Counted from the first letter of the stretch, positions 1-8,676 are shown. The stretch: DNA of 64,000 bases from Fulvivirga imtechensis AK7 (GCF_000331535.1 NZ_AMZN01000040.1:1-64000); one strand, 5' to 3'. The notes: generated by a model from the letters alone, not told the origin. A program made the numbers and translations.

Positions 1-105
1 GTGTGATTTATAACATGTACGTGTGGCATTGAAATTCTTAACGCCATTTTCTCAAGGCCGGTCGGTTAATTTGTCATTATCCACAAAATCAACTGAAGTT
101 GTTGG
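1..105 (-). repeat. Dispersed repeat, copy 1 (truncated by window edge)
   Basis: The reverse complement of 1-105 aligns almost base for base with 18121-18226, with about a dozen differences and one single-base gap. Both copies share the stretch GATTTTGTGGATAATGACAA and the stretch GGCGTTAAGAATTTCAATGC. In both copies a short frame ends in a residue series DFVDNDKLT followed two codons later by TGA, so the unit may contain the decayed 3' end of a transposase-like gene. That reading is inference. The copy continues off the left edge, so its full structure is not visible. Confidence 0.8.
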
Positions 106-166
106 TTACCTCTGGATGACATCTTAATAGCATTGAGCGGTCCAATAGCAGGGGGTGTGTTAATTA
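106..166. other. Short spacer downstream of nirD
   Basis: Unremarkable AT-rich sequence between the repeat and the nirD stop codon. I see no convincing terminator hairpin here. Confidence 0.4.
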
Positions 167-547
167 TTAATACTCAAAACCAACAAACACAAATCCATCT
201 TCAATTTTTACCGGGTAGGTGGCCAGTCCACACTCGCTCCCGTTAAGATTTTTACCTGTTTTTAGAGAAAATGTCTTTTTATGGTAAGGACAGGCCACTT
301 TGGCTTCACCGGATTGTGAACCGATCATACCCCTGGAAAGTATCATCTGCATTTTATGAGGACAAAGATTTTGTGTTGCGTACCATTCCTGTCTGCGTGA
401 AAAGTTGAATACTGCAACCTGCAGGCCTTTATAGCTGATACAAGCGCCTCCATTTGCTGGAAAGTCCTCAATTCTAGCTGCTTTGTACCAGACCTTAACT
501 GCTGCTGGCTCGACCGTTTTATATTGAACTAAAGTTTCGATCATCAT
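167..547 (-). CDS. nirD: Nitrite reductase (NADH) small subunit, Rieske-type
   Basis: A 126-residue Rieske-fold protein, the usual size of NirD, which assists the siroheme subunit NirB in reducing nitrite to ammonium in the cytoplasm. The two Rieske ligand pairs are visible: Cys62-Pro-His64 and Cys86-Pro-Tyr-His89. There is no signal peptide or membrane anchor, so it is not a respiratory Rieske protein. It lies 117 bp downstream of nirB on the same strand, so co-transcription is likely. The gap holds a 7-bp tandem repeat that ends about 8 bp from the nirD ATG encoding the Met-Met start. No nitrate reductase or nitrite transporter is present in the window. Confidence 0.93.
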   Translation of the reverse strand: MMIETLVQYKTVEPAAVKVWYKAARIEDFPANGGACISYKGLQVAVFNFSRRQEWYATQNLCPHKMQMILSRGMIGSQSGEAKVACPYHKKTFSLKTGKNLNGSECGLATYPVKIEDGFVFVGFEY

Positions 548-554
548 AATGTTT

Positions 555-582
555 AGTATTGAGATGTTAGTATTGAGTATTG
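555..582 (+). repeat. Degenerate heptamer tandem repeat, site 1
   Basis: Four consecutive 7-bp units, AGTATTG three times and AGATGTT once, immediately upstream of nirD. The same AGTnnnn period occurs at three other intergenic sites in this window (17904-17951, 41422-41445, 53771-53851). Confidence 0.75.
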
Positions 583-664
583 AGGCTCATTCTGTTATCG
601 TTCATCCCGTATTTTCAACTCAATTAAAGTTTATGCTCACTTTCATTCTAATTCATATGCCCGT

Positions 665-3148
665 TTAAGCAACAGGCACCTTTTGTCCCCGCATCAAATC
701 AAACTTCTGCGTTGGATCAGGCTCCTCAGAGTTGATAAAATGGCGGAATTTAGATCGCAATCCCTCATTATTTACAACTTCTTTCCATTCACATTTGTAC
801 GTATTTATCATATACTTCATTTCATCTTCTAACTGCTCACCAATACCAAGAATGTCATTCACCACTACATCCTTCAGGTACTCAATGCCCCCCTCCATTT
901 TATTCAGCCAGGTGGATGTACGGTTGAGCGGTTCGGCTGTTTTGATGTAAAACATCAAGAAACGATCAAGGTAGCGGACACAGGACTCTGTGTCTATATC
1001 AGTAGCCAGAAGCTTCGCATGTTGTGGGTTAGCTCCACCGTTGCCACAGACGTATAGGTTCCAGCCCTTTTCAGTGGCGATGATGCCAAAATCCTTGCTT
1101 TGAGCCTCGGCACACTCTCTTCTACAGCCAGAAACCGCACCTTTTATTTTGTGCGGAGCTCTTAGGCCTTTATACCTGTTTTCCACGTCTATAGCAAAGG
1201 ATACCGAATCATGCAGCCCAAACCTGCACCAGGTGGATCCCACACAACTCTTGACCGTTCTCAAGGCTTTGCCATACGCGTGGCCACTTTCAAATCCGGC
1301 TGCAATCAATTCTTCCCATATCACCGGAAGCTGATCTATACGTGCGCCAAAGAGATCTATCCGCTGCCCTCCTGTTATCTTGGCATACAGGTCATATTTC
1401 TTAGCAACTTCGCCAAGTACTATGAGTTTTTCAGGGGTGATCTCTCCCCCGGGCACCCGGGGAACGATGGAATAAGAGCCTCCCTTTTGAATATTGGCCA
1501 GAAAACGATCATTAGTATCCTGAATAGTGTCCTGCTCCACAATAAGGTCGTTCCAAATACTCGCAAGCATAGATGCTACAGCAGGTTTACAGGTCTCGCA
1601 CCCATCGCCAGAACCATGGCGGTCCAGCAACTCATCATAGTGCTTGATCTTATTGATTTTGATCAGATCAAACAGTTCCTGCCTGGTATGGTCAAAGTGT
1701 TCGCAAAGCACCTTTCTGACCGTTTTTCCCATGGATTTTAGGGTTTCGTTGAAAATGTCTGCCACCATCGGAGAACAGGCCCCGCAACCAGTGCCCGCTT
1801 TAGTGCACGACCTTACTTGCTCAATATTTTCAAGCTGATGCTCTTTAATGATATTTGCTATGGCTCCCTTTGTAACATTCTCACATGAGCAAACCTGCGC
1901 TTCGTCAGGCAAGTTGGCAATGGCATCTCCAGATGATTCGCCACGACTCCCCAGTATGAGATCTTCCGGCTGGGGAGGCAATGCAAGGCCATTTTGCATG
2001 ATCTGTCTGAGCATATTGTAGTCACTCACATCACCCACAAGGACGCCCCCCATCAGTCGCTTTCCGTCTTCGGAAACATTGATACGCTTATAGAATCCTT
2101 GATTTTTATTTTCGAATATAATCGGCTTGCAGGGCACATTGTCACCAAAGGGGTCGCCGAAACTGGCTACATCTATGCCTATCAGCTTGAGTTTTGTAGA
2201 CATATCATTTCCCGTAAAACTGGCGCTACCATCTCCGGTTAGCTGATTTACAACCACTTCTGCCATATTATATCCGGGCGCTACGAGACCATAGATCATG
2301 TTGTTATGCAAGGCAGCTTCTCCTATGGCATAAATAAACGGGTCACTTGTTTGGAGTTGGTCATTGACCACAACTCCTCCGCGAGGTCCCGTCTCAATAC
2401 CAGCCTTTTTTGCAAGCTCATCACGAGGCACAATGCCACACGAAATCACCAGCATCTCCGTATTTAGTATACTTCCATCAGTGAATTCCAGCCCTTTCAC
2501 CTTACCATTTCCCCGAATGGAAGAAGTGTTCTTGTTCATATGAATATTTATTCCAAGCGCCTGTAGCATCTCCCGCAGCATATTTGAGCCCTGATCGTCT
2601 AATTGCCTGGGCATAAGACGCGAAGCAAATTCTATCACGTGAGTTTCCAGTTCCATATCCATCAATGCCTTGGCCGCTTCAAGTCCTAATAATCCTCCGC
2701 CCAGCACAGCAGCTTTCTTTACCGTCTGGCCATAACCAATAATCCCCTCCAGATCTTCAATAGTTCTATACACAAATACACCTTTCTTCTCCACTCCGTT
2801 GATCGGGGGTACCATGGCGCTGGAACCCGTGGCTATGATCAGGACATCATATTTTTCCTTTTGTCCATGGTATGTGGATACTATCTTATTTTCCCTATCG
2901 ATCGAGGTGACGAGTTCACCAATCCGAAGATCAATATTTTGCGAAGTATACCAATCCAATCCAGCCATAGCCAATGCAGAAGCCGACCGATTAGAAAAGT
3001 AATCACTAAGATGCACCCTGTCGTAAGCAGGCACTGGTTCCTCCCCAAAAACCACGAGTTGTACTTCCGATGGTGAAGCTTTTTCCCGTAGTTTTTCACA
3101 AAACTTGTATCCCACCATTCCATTTCCAATTACAACTACCTTTTTCAT
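665..3148 (-). CDS. nirB: Nitrite reductase (NADH) large subunit
   Basis: An 827-residue assimilatory nitrite reductase that passes electrons from NADH through FAD and Fe-S centres to siroheme. Domains in order: pyridine nucleotide-disulfide oxidoreductase with a GNGMVG dinucleotide motif near residue 8; two BFD-like [2Fe-2S] segments around 415-465 (CSCENVTKG, then CGACSP) and 480-540 (CETCKPA); and a nitrite/sulfite reductase half-domain pair from about 550. The [4Fe-4S]/siroheme cysteines are seen in CVGSTWCRFG and SGCRRECAEAQ. I chose the ATG at 3148 (MKKVVVIGNGMVG), which is preferable to a TTG two codons upstream. It is divergent from the DUF4202 gene across a 167-bp region carrying TACGTA boxes that probably control it. 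Confidence 0.95.
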   Translation of the reverse strand: MKKVVVIGNGMVGYKFCEKLREKASPSEVQLVVFGEEPVPAYDRVHLSDYFSNRSASALAMAGLDWYTSQNIDLRIGELVTSIDRENKIVSTYHGQKEKYDVLIIATGSSAMVPPINGVEKKGVFVYRTIEDLEGIIGYGQTVKKAAVLGGGLLGLEAAKALMDMELETHVIEFASRLMPRQLDDQGSNMLREMLQALGINIHMNKNTSSIRGNGKVKGLEFTDGSILNTEMLVISCGIVPRDELAKKAGIETGPRGGVVVNDQLQTSDPFIYAIGEAALHNNMIYGLVAPGYNMAEVVVNQLTGDGSASFTGNDMSTKLKLIGIDVASFGDPFGDNVPCKPIIFENKNQGFYKRINVSEDGKRLMGGVLVGDVSDYNMLRQIMQNGLALPPQPEDLILGSRGESSGDAIANLPDEAQVCSCENVTKGAIANIIKEHQLENIEQVRSCTKAGTGCGACSPMVADIFNETLKSMGKTVRKVLCEHFDHTRQELFDLIKINKIKHYDELLDRHGSGDGCETCKPAVASMLASIWNDLIVEQDTIQDTNDRFLANIQKGGSYSIVPRVPGGEITPEKLIVLGEVAKKYDLYAKITGGQRIDLFGARIDQLPVIWEELIAAGFESGHAYGKALRTVKSCVGSTWCRFGLHDSVSFAIDVENRYKGLRAPHKIKGAVSGCRRECAEAQSKDFGIIATEKGWNLYVCGNGGANPQHAKLLATDIDTESCVRYLDRFLMFYIKTAEPLNRTSTWLNKMEGGIEYLKDVVVNDILGIGEQLEDEMKYMINTYKCEWKEVVNNEGLRSKFRHFINSEEPDPTQKFDLMRGQKVPVA

Positions 3149-3163
3149 ATGCAAAAATATTTA

Positions 3164-3254
3164 TACGTAAAACTACGTAATTTATTTAATTAAAAGCAAG
3201 CAATTATACGTATTTATGTATATAAATAGGGATTTGAATACGTAGAACTACATT
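3164..3254. promoter_or_regulatory. TACGTA-box cluster in the nirB/DUF4202 divergent promoter
   Basis: Four exact TACGTA hexamers lie at 3164, 3174, 3207 and 3239, with degenerate partners at 3215 (TATGTA) and 3249 (TACATT). Two pairs have the same spacing: TACGTAAAACTACGTA at 3164-3179 and TACGTAGAACTACATT at 3239-3254, with half-sites one helical turn apart. The repetition in a short divergent region between nirB and a nitrogen-linked gene suggests binding sites for a dedicated regulator. The regulator itself is not identifiable from the window. Confidence 0.6.
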
Positions 3255-3260
3255 TTTGAC

Positions 3261-3268
3261 TATATTTC
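3261..3268 (+). promoter_or_regulatory. Candidate -7 box for the DUF4202 gene
   Basis: TATATTTC differs by one base from the Bacteroidota -7 consensus TAnnTTTG. It would put transcription start near 3274, which supports translation from the ATG at 3316 rather than from 3256. It lies just inside the TACGTA-box cluster's downstream edge. Confidence 0.4.
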
Positions 3269-3315
3269 AGTCGTTAATTTCCCACGACAGATCAACTAAC
3301 AAAAACACAAATATT

Positions 3316-3897
3316 ATGAGAAATATATCGGAGGTATTGGCTGAAATTGACCAGATCAATAAACAGGACCCAAGGCGCGAAGCATATGAAGGTGTTGATA
3401 TGCCGAAAGAATATGTCTATAGCCTGCGAATGACCGAGATGATGGACTCTCACTACCCTGAAGCCGATGAGCTATTGAAAATAGCAGCAAGAGGACAGCA
3501 CATAAAGCGATGGGTAATTCCCAGAGATGAATACCCGATGGATCGAAAGGGTTATCTACAATGGCGGACAAAGTTGAAGTTGATGCATGGCCAACTACTG
3601 ACGGAAATCATGCAGAGACACGGCTATAGCATTGCGGAAACCAAAAAAGTAGCAGATCTTGTAGCAAAGAAGAAATTGCACACCGATGAGAACGCTCAAA
3701 AGCTGGAAGATATCGTCTGCCTGGTATTTCTTAAATATTACTTTGATGACTTTGCCAAACAACACCCTGAAGAAAAAGTAGTGGACATCCTTCGGAAAAC
3801 CTGGAAGAAAATGAGTGAAAAAGGAAAGGAAATGGCAATGGAACTCAAGCTATCGGAAGGGGCGCAAAGACTGATCGGTACTGCCTTAAGCTCATAA
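3316..3897 (+). CDS. DUF4202 family protein
   Basis: A 193-residue soluble, alpha-helical, highly charged protein matching the DUF4202 family. Recognisable features are an early RRMTEWL-like segment (here LRMTEMMDSHYP), then RGQHIKRWVIPRDEYPMDR followed by a GYLQWRTKLKLMHG helix. The histidine-rich helices recall HD-type metal phosphohydrolases, but I cannot identify a full HD motif set, so the activity is unknown. It is transcribed divergently from nirBD and shares its TACGTA-box promoter, which suggests a role tied to nitrite or ammonium assimilation (inference). The ATG at 3316 was preferred over 3256 because the upstream residues are low quality and overlap the probable promoter. Confidence 0.8.
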   Translation: MRNISEVLAEIDQINKQDPRREAYEGVDMPKEYVYSLRMTEMMDSHYPEADELLKIAARGQHIKRWVIPRDEYPMDRKGYLQWRTKLKLMHGQLLTEIMQRHGYSIAETKKVADLVAKKKLHTDENAQKLEDIVCLVFLKYYFDDFAKQHPEEKVVDILRKTWKKMSEKGKEMAMELKLSEGAQRLIGTALSS

Positions 3898-3920
3898 GGG
3901 AGCTTCGGTTCGAATTGCCC

Positions 3921-4829
3921 TTAAGAATTAACGTCTTTCAGGTGAACCTGCTTTTGAGTAACTTCCATATAAACCTTTCTACCGCAAGGAACTGCAAGAT
4001 TGTGTGCTTCATGCCCAAGTGGAAAATCATAAGCTATCGGAAAATTGGCATTTTGAAAGTGATCCCGAATAAGCTCATATATCGATTTACCAAATGGGAT
4101 CTGTGTGTCCTTCATCTGTGAAAAATCACCGATAATAAGCCCCACGATATTATCAAATTTGCCCGCTCGCCTCAACTGCATAAACATACGATCCACTTTG
4201 TATAAGTATTCGTCTATCTCTTCCAGGAAAAGGATCTTACCGGTAGTATTAATTTCAGTTGGAGTACCCAGGCTCTCTGCTACCAGGGAAAGATTTCCTC
4301 CAATTATTTCTCCTTCTGCTATTCCCTCTTTGTTATTGCTCTTTGAAGCAACAATATAGTCCATAGGCCCTTCAAAGAGTATCTTTTTCAATGAGGCTAA
4401 AGACTCCTCTATCCCCATATAATCATACTGAACAGGCATAAGTCCATGGATACTTTCTATCCCGGCCTTGTTCAGGGCAATGTGGAGCGCGGTAATGTCG
4501 CTAAACCCGATAACCCATTTGGGATTTTGATTCAAAGCCCCGAAATCAAGCTGATCGACAATCCTTGTCATGCCATAGCCTCCACGTGCACAAAAAACAG
4601 CGGCCAGATCAGATGCATCCAGCATCTGCTGCAAGTCGCTCCTTCTTTGTTCATCAGTACCGGCAAAGTATCCATACTGCTTAAATAAGCAGTCTCCACA
4701 GGCTACTTCCACCCCCCACTCTTCAAACACCTCAAAAGCCTGGTACATTTGCTCCCGCGTGATCATTCTTGAGGGGGCAACAATCCCAATCTTATCTCCT
4801 TGTTTAAGTAATGGCGGTCTCTTTAACAT
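3921..4829 (-). CDS. ldcA: Muramoyltetrapeptide (LD-) carboxypeptidase, S66 family
   Basis: A 302-residue cytoplasmic serine peptidase that removes the terminal D-Ala from murein tetrapeptides during cell-wall recycling. The S66 signatures are all present: GDKIGIVAPS at the N-terminus, RGGYG near residue 82, the nucleophile Ser110 in GFSDIT, the acidic residue in FLEEIDE (Glu203/204) and His273 in LGHEAHN. The length is normal and there is no signal peptide. It follows the bamA-ompH series on the same strand but is separated from it by a strong intrinsic terminator, so it probably has its own promoter or depends on read-through. It converges on the DUF4202 gene. Confidence 0.92.
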   Translation of the reverse strand: MLKRPPLLKQGDKIGIVAPSRMITREQMYQAFEVFEEWGVEVACGDCLFKQYGYFAGTDEQRRSDLQQMLDASDLAAVFCARGGYGMTRIVDQLDFGALNQNPKWVIGFSDITALHIALNKAGIESIHGLMPVQYDYMGIEESLASLKKILFEGPMDYIVASKSNNKEGIAEGEIIGGNLSLVAESLGTPTEINTTGKILFLEEIDEYLYKVDRMFMQLRRAGKFDNIVGLIIGDFSQMKDTQIPFGKSIYELIRDHFQNANFPIAYDFPLGHEAHNLAVPCGRKVYMEVTQKQVHLKDVNS

Positions 4830-4841
4830 GCTGAGTTGAAT

Positions 4842-4882
4842 AAAAAAAGAGGCCGTCTCAAAAGTCTCCTTCTGACGGCCTC
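4842..4882 (-). terminator. Intrinsic terminator of the bamA-ompH operon
   Basis: On the minus strand a perfect 9-bp stem (GAGGCCGTC with GACGGCCTC, arms 4874-4882 and 4849-4857) is followed directly by seven T residues. It starts 22 bp after the last ompH stop codon. The arm plus loop sequence GAGGCCGTCTCAAAAG is closely related to the arms of the inverted repeat at 55876-56011, so the terminator may belong to a dispersed repeat family. Confidence 0.9.
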
Positions 4883-4903
4883 CGGGATTAAAATCTAATA
4901 TGC

Positions 4904-5440
4904 TTAGTTTTCAGATGGAGTAACTCCCATTTTCTTCAAAACCAGGTCGCTGATATCATACTTCTCATCGGCATACAGCACCACATCTATACCTCCGATC
5001 TGCCCATTTAATACATAGGCGTAGCCATTTTCTTTAGCAACTATTTCGATATTATCGCCTACTTTCGTGTAAAGCGGTTGCATCAGGTCAGTTGACTTTT
5101 TCTGCATAGAGTTTTGCGCATCTTGCTGAAATTTCTGTATTCTTTGCTCAAGCTGCGCCAATTCTGTTTCTTTCTCCTGTCTGATCGCATCAACCATAGT
5201 AGCCGCACCTTGCTGATATGATTGTAGCTTCTGTTGGTACTCCTGGTATTTCGCCTGCAACTGATTCTGAAGCTGGGTATTATGTGCCTTCAGTTCAGCC
5301 TCTACCTGCTTAGCTTCAGGCATTTGACTTAGGATATAATCCACATCAGCATAAGCAATTTTTGTTGCCGTTTGAGCCTGAACAGCCGCCAGACCAAAAA
5401 AAGTTAGTGCTATTACCGTTAATAATAATCTGTTTCTCAT
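4904..5440 (-). CDS. OmpH/Skp-family periplasmic chaperone (second copy)
   Basis: A 178-residue protein with an N-terminal signal peptide (about 22 residues ending AVQAQ), then a long Gln/Glu-rich coiled coil from about 45 to 115 and a compact C-terminal half. This is the Skp/OmpH layout: trimeric tentacle-like chaperones that hold unfolded outer membrane proteins in the periplasm for the Bam complex. It follows another ompH paralogue and bamA on the same strand, which fits the role. It is the last gene before the terminator at 4842-4882. Confidence 0.92.
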   Translation of the reverse strand: MRNRLLLTVIALTFFGLAAVQAQTATKIAYADVDYILSQMPEAKQVEAELKAHNTQLQNQLQAKYQEYQQKLQSYQQGAATMVDAIRQEKETELAQLEQRIQKFQQDAQNSMQKKSTDLMQPLYTKVGDNIEIVAKENGYAYVLNGQIGGIDVVLYADEKYDISDLVLKKMGVTPSEN

Positions 5441-5464
5441 GATATTGTATTAATTAAACATTTT

Positions 5465-5995
5465 TTACTTTATGACATCGTTCGGATCACCCAAACCTAA
5501 TTCCTCAAGCACATAGTCTGTATAGTCATGCCTTGGATCAGTATAGATCATCACCATATCTCCGGCTTTATCAAACATAATTGCCAGGCGCTGGTCCTTA
5601 CATACTCGCTCTATCGCTTCAAACACTTTGTCTTGCACCGGCTTTATGAGCTCCTTTTTTTTCAGAAAGAATAATCCTTCAAATCCGAATATCTTTTTTT
5701 GATATTCCTTCAGCTCACCTTCCTTCCTGCTGATCTCTGCCATGCGATCCTTCTTCATCTCGGCTGTAAGCAGTACTTCTTCTGCCTGTAATTCATTATA
5801 CATGGACTCGATCTTTCTCGACATCTCTTTAATCTCCTCCTGCCATCCCAAAGAAAGCTTATTAATCTCCCCCTGAGCCTCTTTGTACTCTGGCATTTTG
5901 CCCAACACATAGTCTGTATCTACATAGCCAAACTTTTGTCCATATACATGAACTATCGAAAATAATGCCAGAAATAATATTAACGATTTTTTCAT
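5465..5995 (-). CDS. OmpH/Skp-family periplasmic chaperone (first copy)
   Basis: A 176-residue protein with a signal peptide (about 19 residues, ending VYGQ) and the conserved GYVDTDYVLGKMPEYKEA opening that is also seen, in variant form, in the neighbouring copy. The middle is a charged coiled coil. It lies 2 bp downstream of bamA and 24 bp upstream of the second ompH, so all three are certainly co-transcribed. The two copies are clearly diverged, so they may serve different clients or form mixed trimers (inference). Confidence 0.92.
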   Translation of the reverse strand: MKKSLILFLALFSIVHVYGQKFGYVDTDYVLGKMPEYKEAQGEINKLSLGWQEEIKEMSRKIESMYNELQAEEVLLTAEMKKDRMAEISRKEGELKEYQKKIFGFEGLFFLKKKELIKPVQDKVFEAIERVCKDQRLAIMFDKAGDMVMIYTDPRHDYTDYVLEELGLGDPNDVIK

Positions 5996-5997
5996 AA

Positions 5998-8673
5998 CTA
6001 TCGAATTTGCTGACCAATAGTAAAATGGAATTGTGCCCCACTTCGTTCCGAGCGGCCGGGAAGGGTATCAAATCCGTAACCCCAGTTCACTCCTATTAAC
6101 CCAAACGCAGGCATGAAAATTCTGGCTCCAAATCCGGCAGAACGATAATTTTCAAAAGGATTGAAGTCTTCAAATGTATGGAAGTTGTTACCTGCCTCGG
6201 CAAATACAAATCCATAGATAGTCGCTGCCTGACCGGTGGTTACCGGGTAGCGTAGTTCCATCACGAATTTATTGTAGGCAATACCTCCACGTATGTCGCT
6301 GGCACCCAAGGCATCGTAAGGTGGGGTGATACTGTTGTTTTCATAACCACGCAGTCCTATGATCTCCGTACCCAGCAGGAAGTTCTGTCCTGCAAGTCCG
6401 TCACCACCTAAATAGAATCTCTCAAAGGGTCCTATACCGGCTTCCTTAGAATATGACCCGATAAACCCAAAATGGCCCCTTGTCTCTAACACAAGCTTGC
6501 CCACTAAATTAATATAATAGCTGGCATCGAACATCCATTTATGATATTCGATCCACTTATACCTTTCTGCATTTGAAATATTATCATAGTCCAGGCCTCT
6601 CCATAGCGAATATGGCGGTGTCAATGAAACGTTCAGCGATATACTTGACCCGGCAGTAGGATACATAGGATTGTCTATACTGTTTCTGGCAAGCGTTGTA
6701 TTAAATGTTATACTATTGGCATTACCATCCGAAAATCCAAGTCCTCTGGTACCATAGTTATCCAACTCATATACCAAATAGGAAAGCGAATTCGTCAAAG
6801 TAAAATAATTATCCGGCCATTCCAGCCTTCTTCCCAGTCCAACAGTTATTCCCTTCAAGCGTAGTGAAGCATTGTAGTCGCCAAACCTGGGGAAGGTACC
6901 ATCGGAGTTAGCCACTCGCGCTCGTTGCACCGAATAATTTAAGCTGACGGAAAGTGAGTTCGGCTTCTTACCACCTAACCACGGCTCTGTAAACGAGAAA
7001 GAATAACTTTGGAATTGTCTTCCATTGGCCTGTGCCCGGATAGACAGCCTTTGGCCATCACCCACAGGTATAGGGGTGAACTTGCCCTTTATCATATTTC
7101 TTAAGGAGAAATTATTCAGCACCAACCCAAGTGTACCTACGAATCCGAATTGGCCACCCCAGCCCCCGGATAATTCGATCTGGTCGCTTGATCTTTCCAC
7201 CACCTTCCACTCTATATCCACAGTACCATCAGCAGGGTTGGGAAGTGGCGTAGGGCTGATCTGTTGCGGATCAAAGTACCCAAGTTGCGATAGCTGCTGC
7301 TGTGTGCGGATAATATCTGTTCTGCTAAATTTTTGTCCGGGTATGGTACGTAGCTCCCTTCTGATCACATGATCACGGGTACGTTCATTTCCGGCAATGA
7401 TCACATTTTTGATTGTAGCCTGATCTCCTTCATATATTCTCATTTCCACATCTATAGAATCCCCCTCTACGGCTACCTCTACAGGGTTAACGCGAAAAAA
7501 TAAATACCCGTCATCCATGTATAAACCACTGATGTCCGGTCCTTTAGGGTTAAACGTCAGCTTTTGGTCTATCAACTCCTTATTATATACATCACCTTTT
7601 TCTATACCCAAAATTTTATCCAGGGTGGCAGCGGTATGTACAAAGTTGCCCGTCCAGATAATGTTGCGGAAGTAATATTTTTTACCCTCATCCACCTTAA
7701 TATCGATATTCACTGAATTGTCGCTATAAGCATAGATGGTATCCGAAATTATCTCCGCATCCCTGTAACCCTTCGAATTATAGAATTCAATGATCTTTAT
7801 CTTATCATCTTCATAATCCGACTTGATGAATTTAGAAGACTTGAAGAAGTTGAGTTTAATGTTGTCAGTAACAAATTCTTTCAATTCCGAGCCTGACATT
7901 TCGTACGAAGAATCAACAAAACTTACTACGTTTGATGGGTTTATACCCATAACTAATTCTGCAGCTCTTTTGAATAGTGAAAACCGGACATGCTCATTAG
8001 TGGACTTCATCTTTTTCTTGATCCTGTTGTCAGCAAACTCCTCATTCCCTTCTATCCTGATCTTGTTGACTTTCACTTTTGATCTTGGATTCACCACTAT
8101 TTTTAGCTTCACCCCATCAGAGTTGAGCGAATCCTGCTGCTGAATAACATTCACTTCAGCATTAAGGTAGCCCTTTTTTACATAACTGTTCTTTACGGTT
8201 ATCTCAGTGTTTCTAATGATTGCATCAGATAATATCCTACCACGGATCAGGTTCAGATCTTCTCTTATCTCTGTTTCCCTGCTTTTCTTTACTCCCTCGA
8301 AGGTAAACCCTGTTAGCCTGGGTCTTTCAGATAATATAATATTCAGGTAGATCTGATCTCCTTCTATTTTATCAATAGCAATAGAAACATCCCCTACAAG
8401 GCCATGTTTCCAAAGCTTTCTTATAGCACCACTGATCTCATCACCCGGAACACTCACCTCGTCACCCACCTTTAACCCCGACAGGGAGATCAATGCGTTT
8501 TTATCCAAAACTTTGAGCCCTGTTACTTCTATACCGGCAATAACATATTCTTGTGGATTGGAGTAATTCAGGCCACTCTCATCATCCTGAGTATTGGTAC
8601 GTTTTCTGAATTGACCATTAGCCGAGCCGGCTACAATAAAACAAAAAACTAAAAAAAATAATATTCTCTTCAT
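5998..8673 (-). CDS. bamA: Outer membrane protein assembly factor BamA
   Basis: An 891-residue Omp85 protein that inserts beta-barrel proteins into the outer membrane. It has a signal peptide (about 20 residues), a low-complexity linker, a series of POTRA domains from about 45 to 440 (repeated VxxIxIxGN-type strands such as NKIRIEGNEEF and KNVIIAGNERTR), and a C-terminal 16-strand barrel region from about 500 to the end. The protein ends in an aromatic/hydrophobic strand (FHFTIGQQIR). The length is typical for Bacteroidota. It is 3 bp downstream of uppS and 2 bp upstream of ompH, a conserved envelope-biogenesis arrangement. Confidence 0.95.
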   Translation of the reverse strand: MKRILFFLVFCFIVAGSANGQFRKRTNTQDDESGLNYSNPQEYVIAGIEVTGLKVLDKNALISLSGLKVGDEVSVPGDEISGAIRKLWKHGLVGDVSIAIDKIEGDQIYLNIILSERPRLTGFTFEGVKKSRETEIREDLNLIRGRILSDAIIRNTEITVKNSYVKKGYLNAEVNVIQQQDSLNSDGVKLKIVVNPRSKVKVNKIRIEGNEEFADNRIKKKMKSTNEHVRFSLFKRAAELVMGINPSNVVSFVDSSYEMSGSELKEFVTDNIKLNFFKSSKFIKSDYEDDKIKIIEFYNSKGYRDAEIISDTIYAYSDNSVNIDIKVDEGKKYYFRNIIWTGNFVHTAATLDKILGIEKGDVYNKELIDQKLTFNPKGPDISGLYMDDGYLFFRVNPVEVAVEGDSIDVEMRIYEGDQATIKNVIIAGNERTRDHVIRRELRTIPGQKFSRTDIIRTQQQLSQLGYFDPQQISPTPLPNPADGTVDIEWKVVERSSDQIELSGGWGGQFGFVGTLGLVLNNFSLRNMIKGKFTPIPVGDGQRLSIRAQANGRQFQSYSFSFTEPWLGGKKPNSLSVSLNYSVQRARVANSDGTFPRFGDYNASLRLKGITVGLGRRLEWPDNYFTLTNSLSYLVYELDNYGTRGLGFSDGNANSITFNTTLARNSIDNPMYPTAGSSISLNVSLTPPYSLWRGLDYDNISNAERYKWIEYHKWMFDASYYINLVGKLVLETRGHFGFIGSYSKEAGIGPFERFYLGGDGLAGQNFLLGTEIIGLRGYENNSITPPYDALGASDIRGGIAYNKFVMELRYPVTTGQAATIYGFVFAEAGNNFHTFEDFNPFENYRSAGFGARIFMPAFGLIGVNWGYGFDTLPGRSERSGAQFHFTIGQQIR

Positions 8674-8676
8674 TAA

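Noticed and set aside
1211-1741. 176-codon open frame on the plus strand
   Set aside because: Antisense to nirB, which has full domain support.
3256-3315. Longer DUF4202 reading from 3256
   Set aside because: Would place the start codon at or upstream of the likely promoter, and the extra 20 residues look non-coding.
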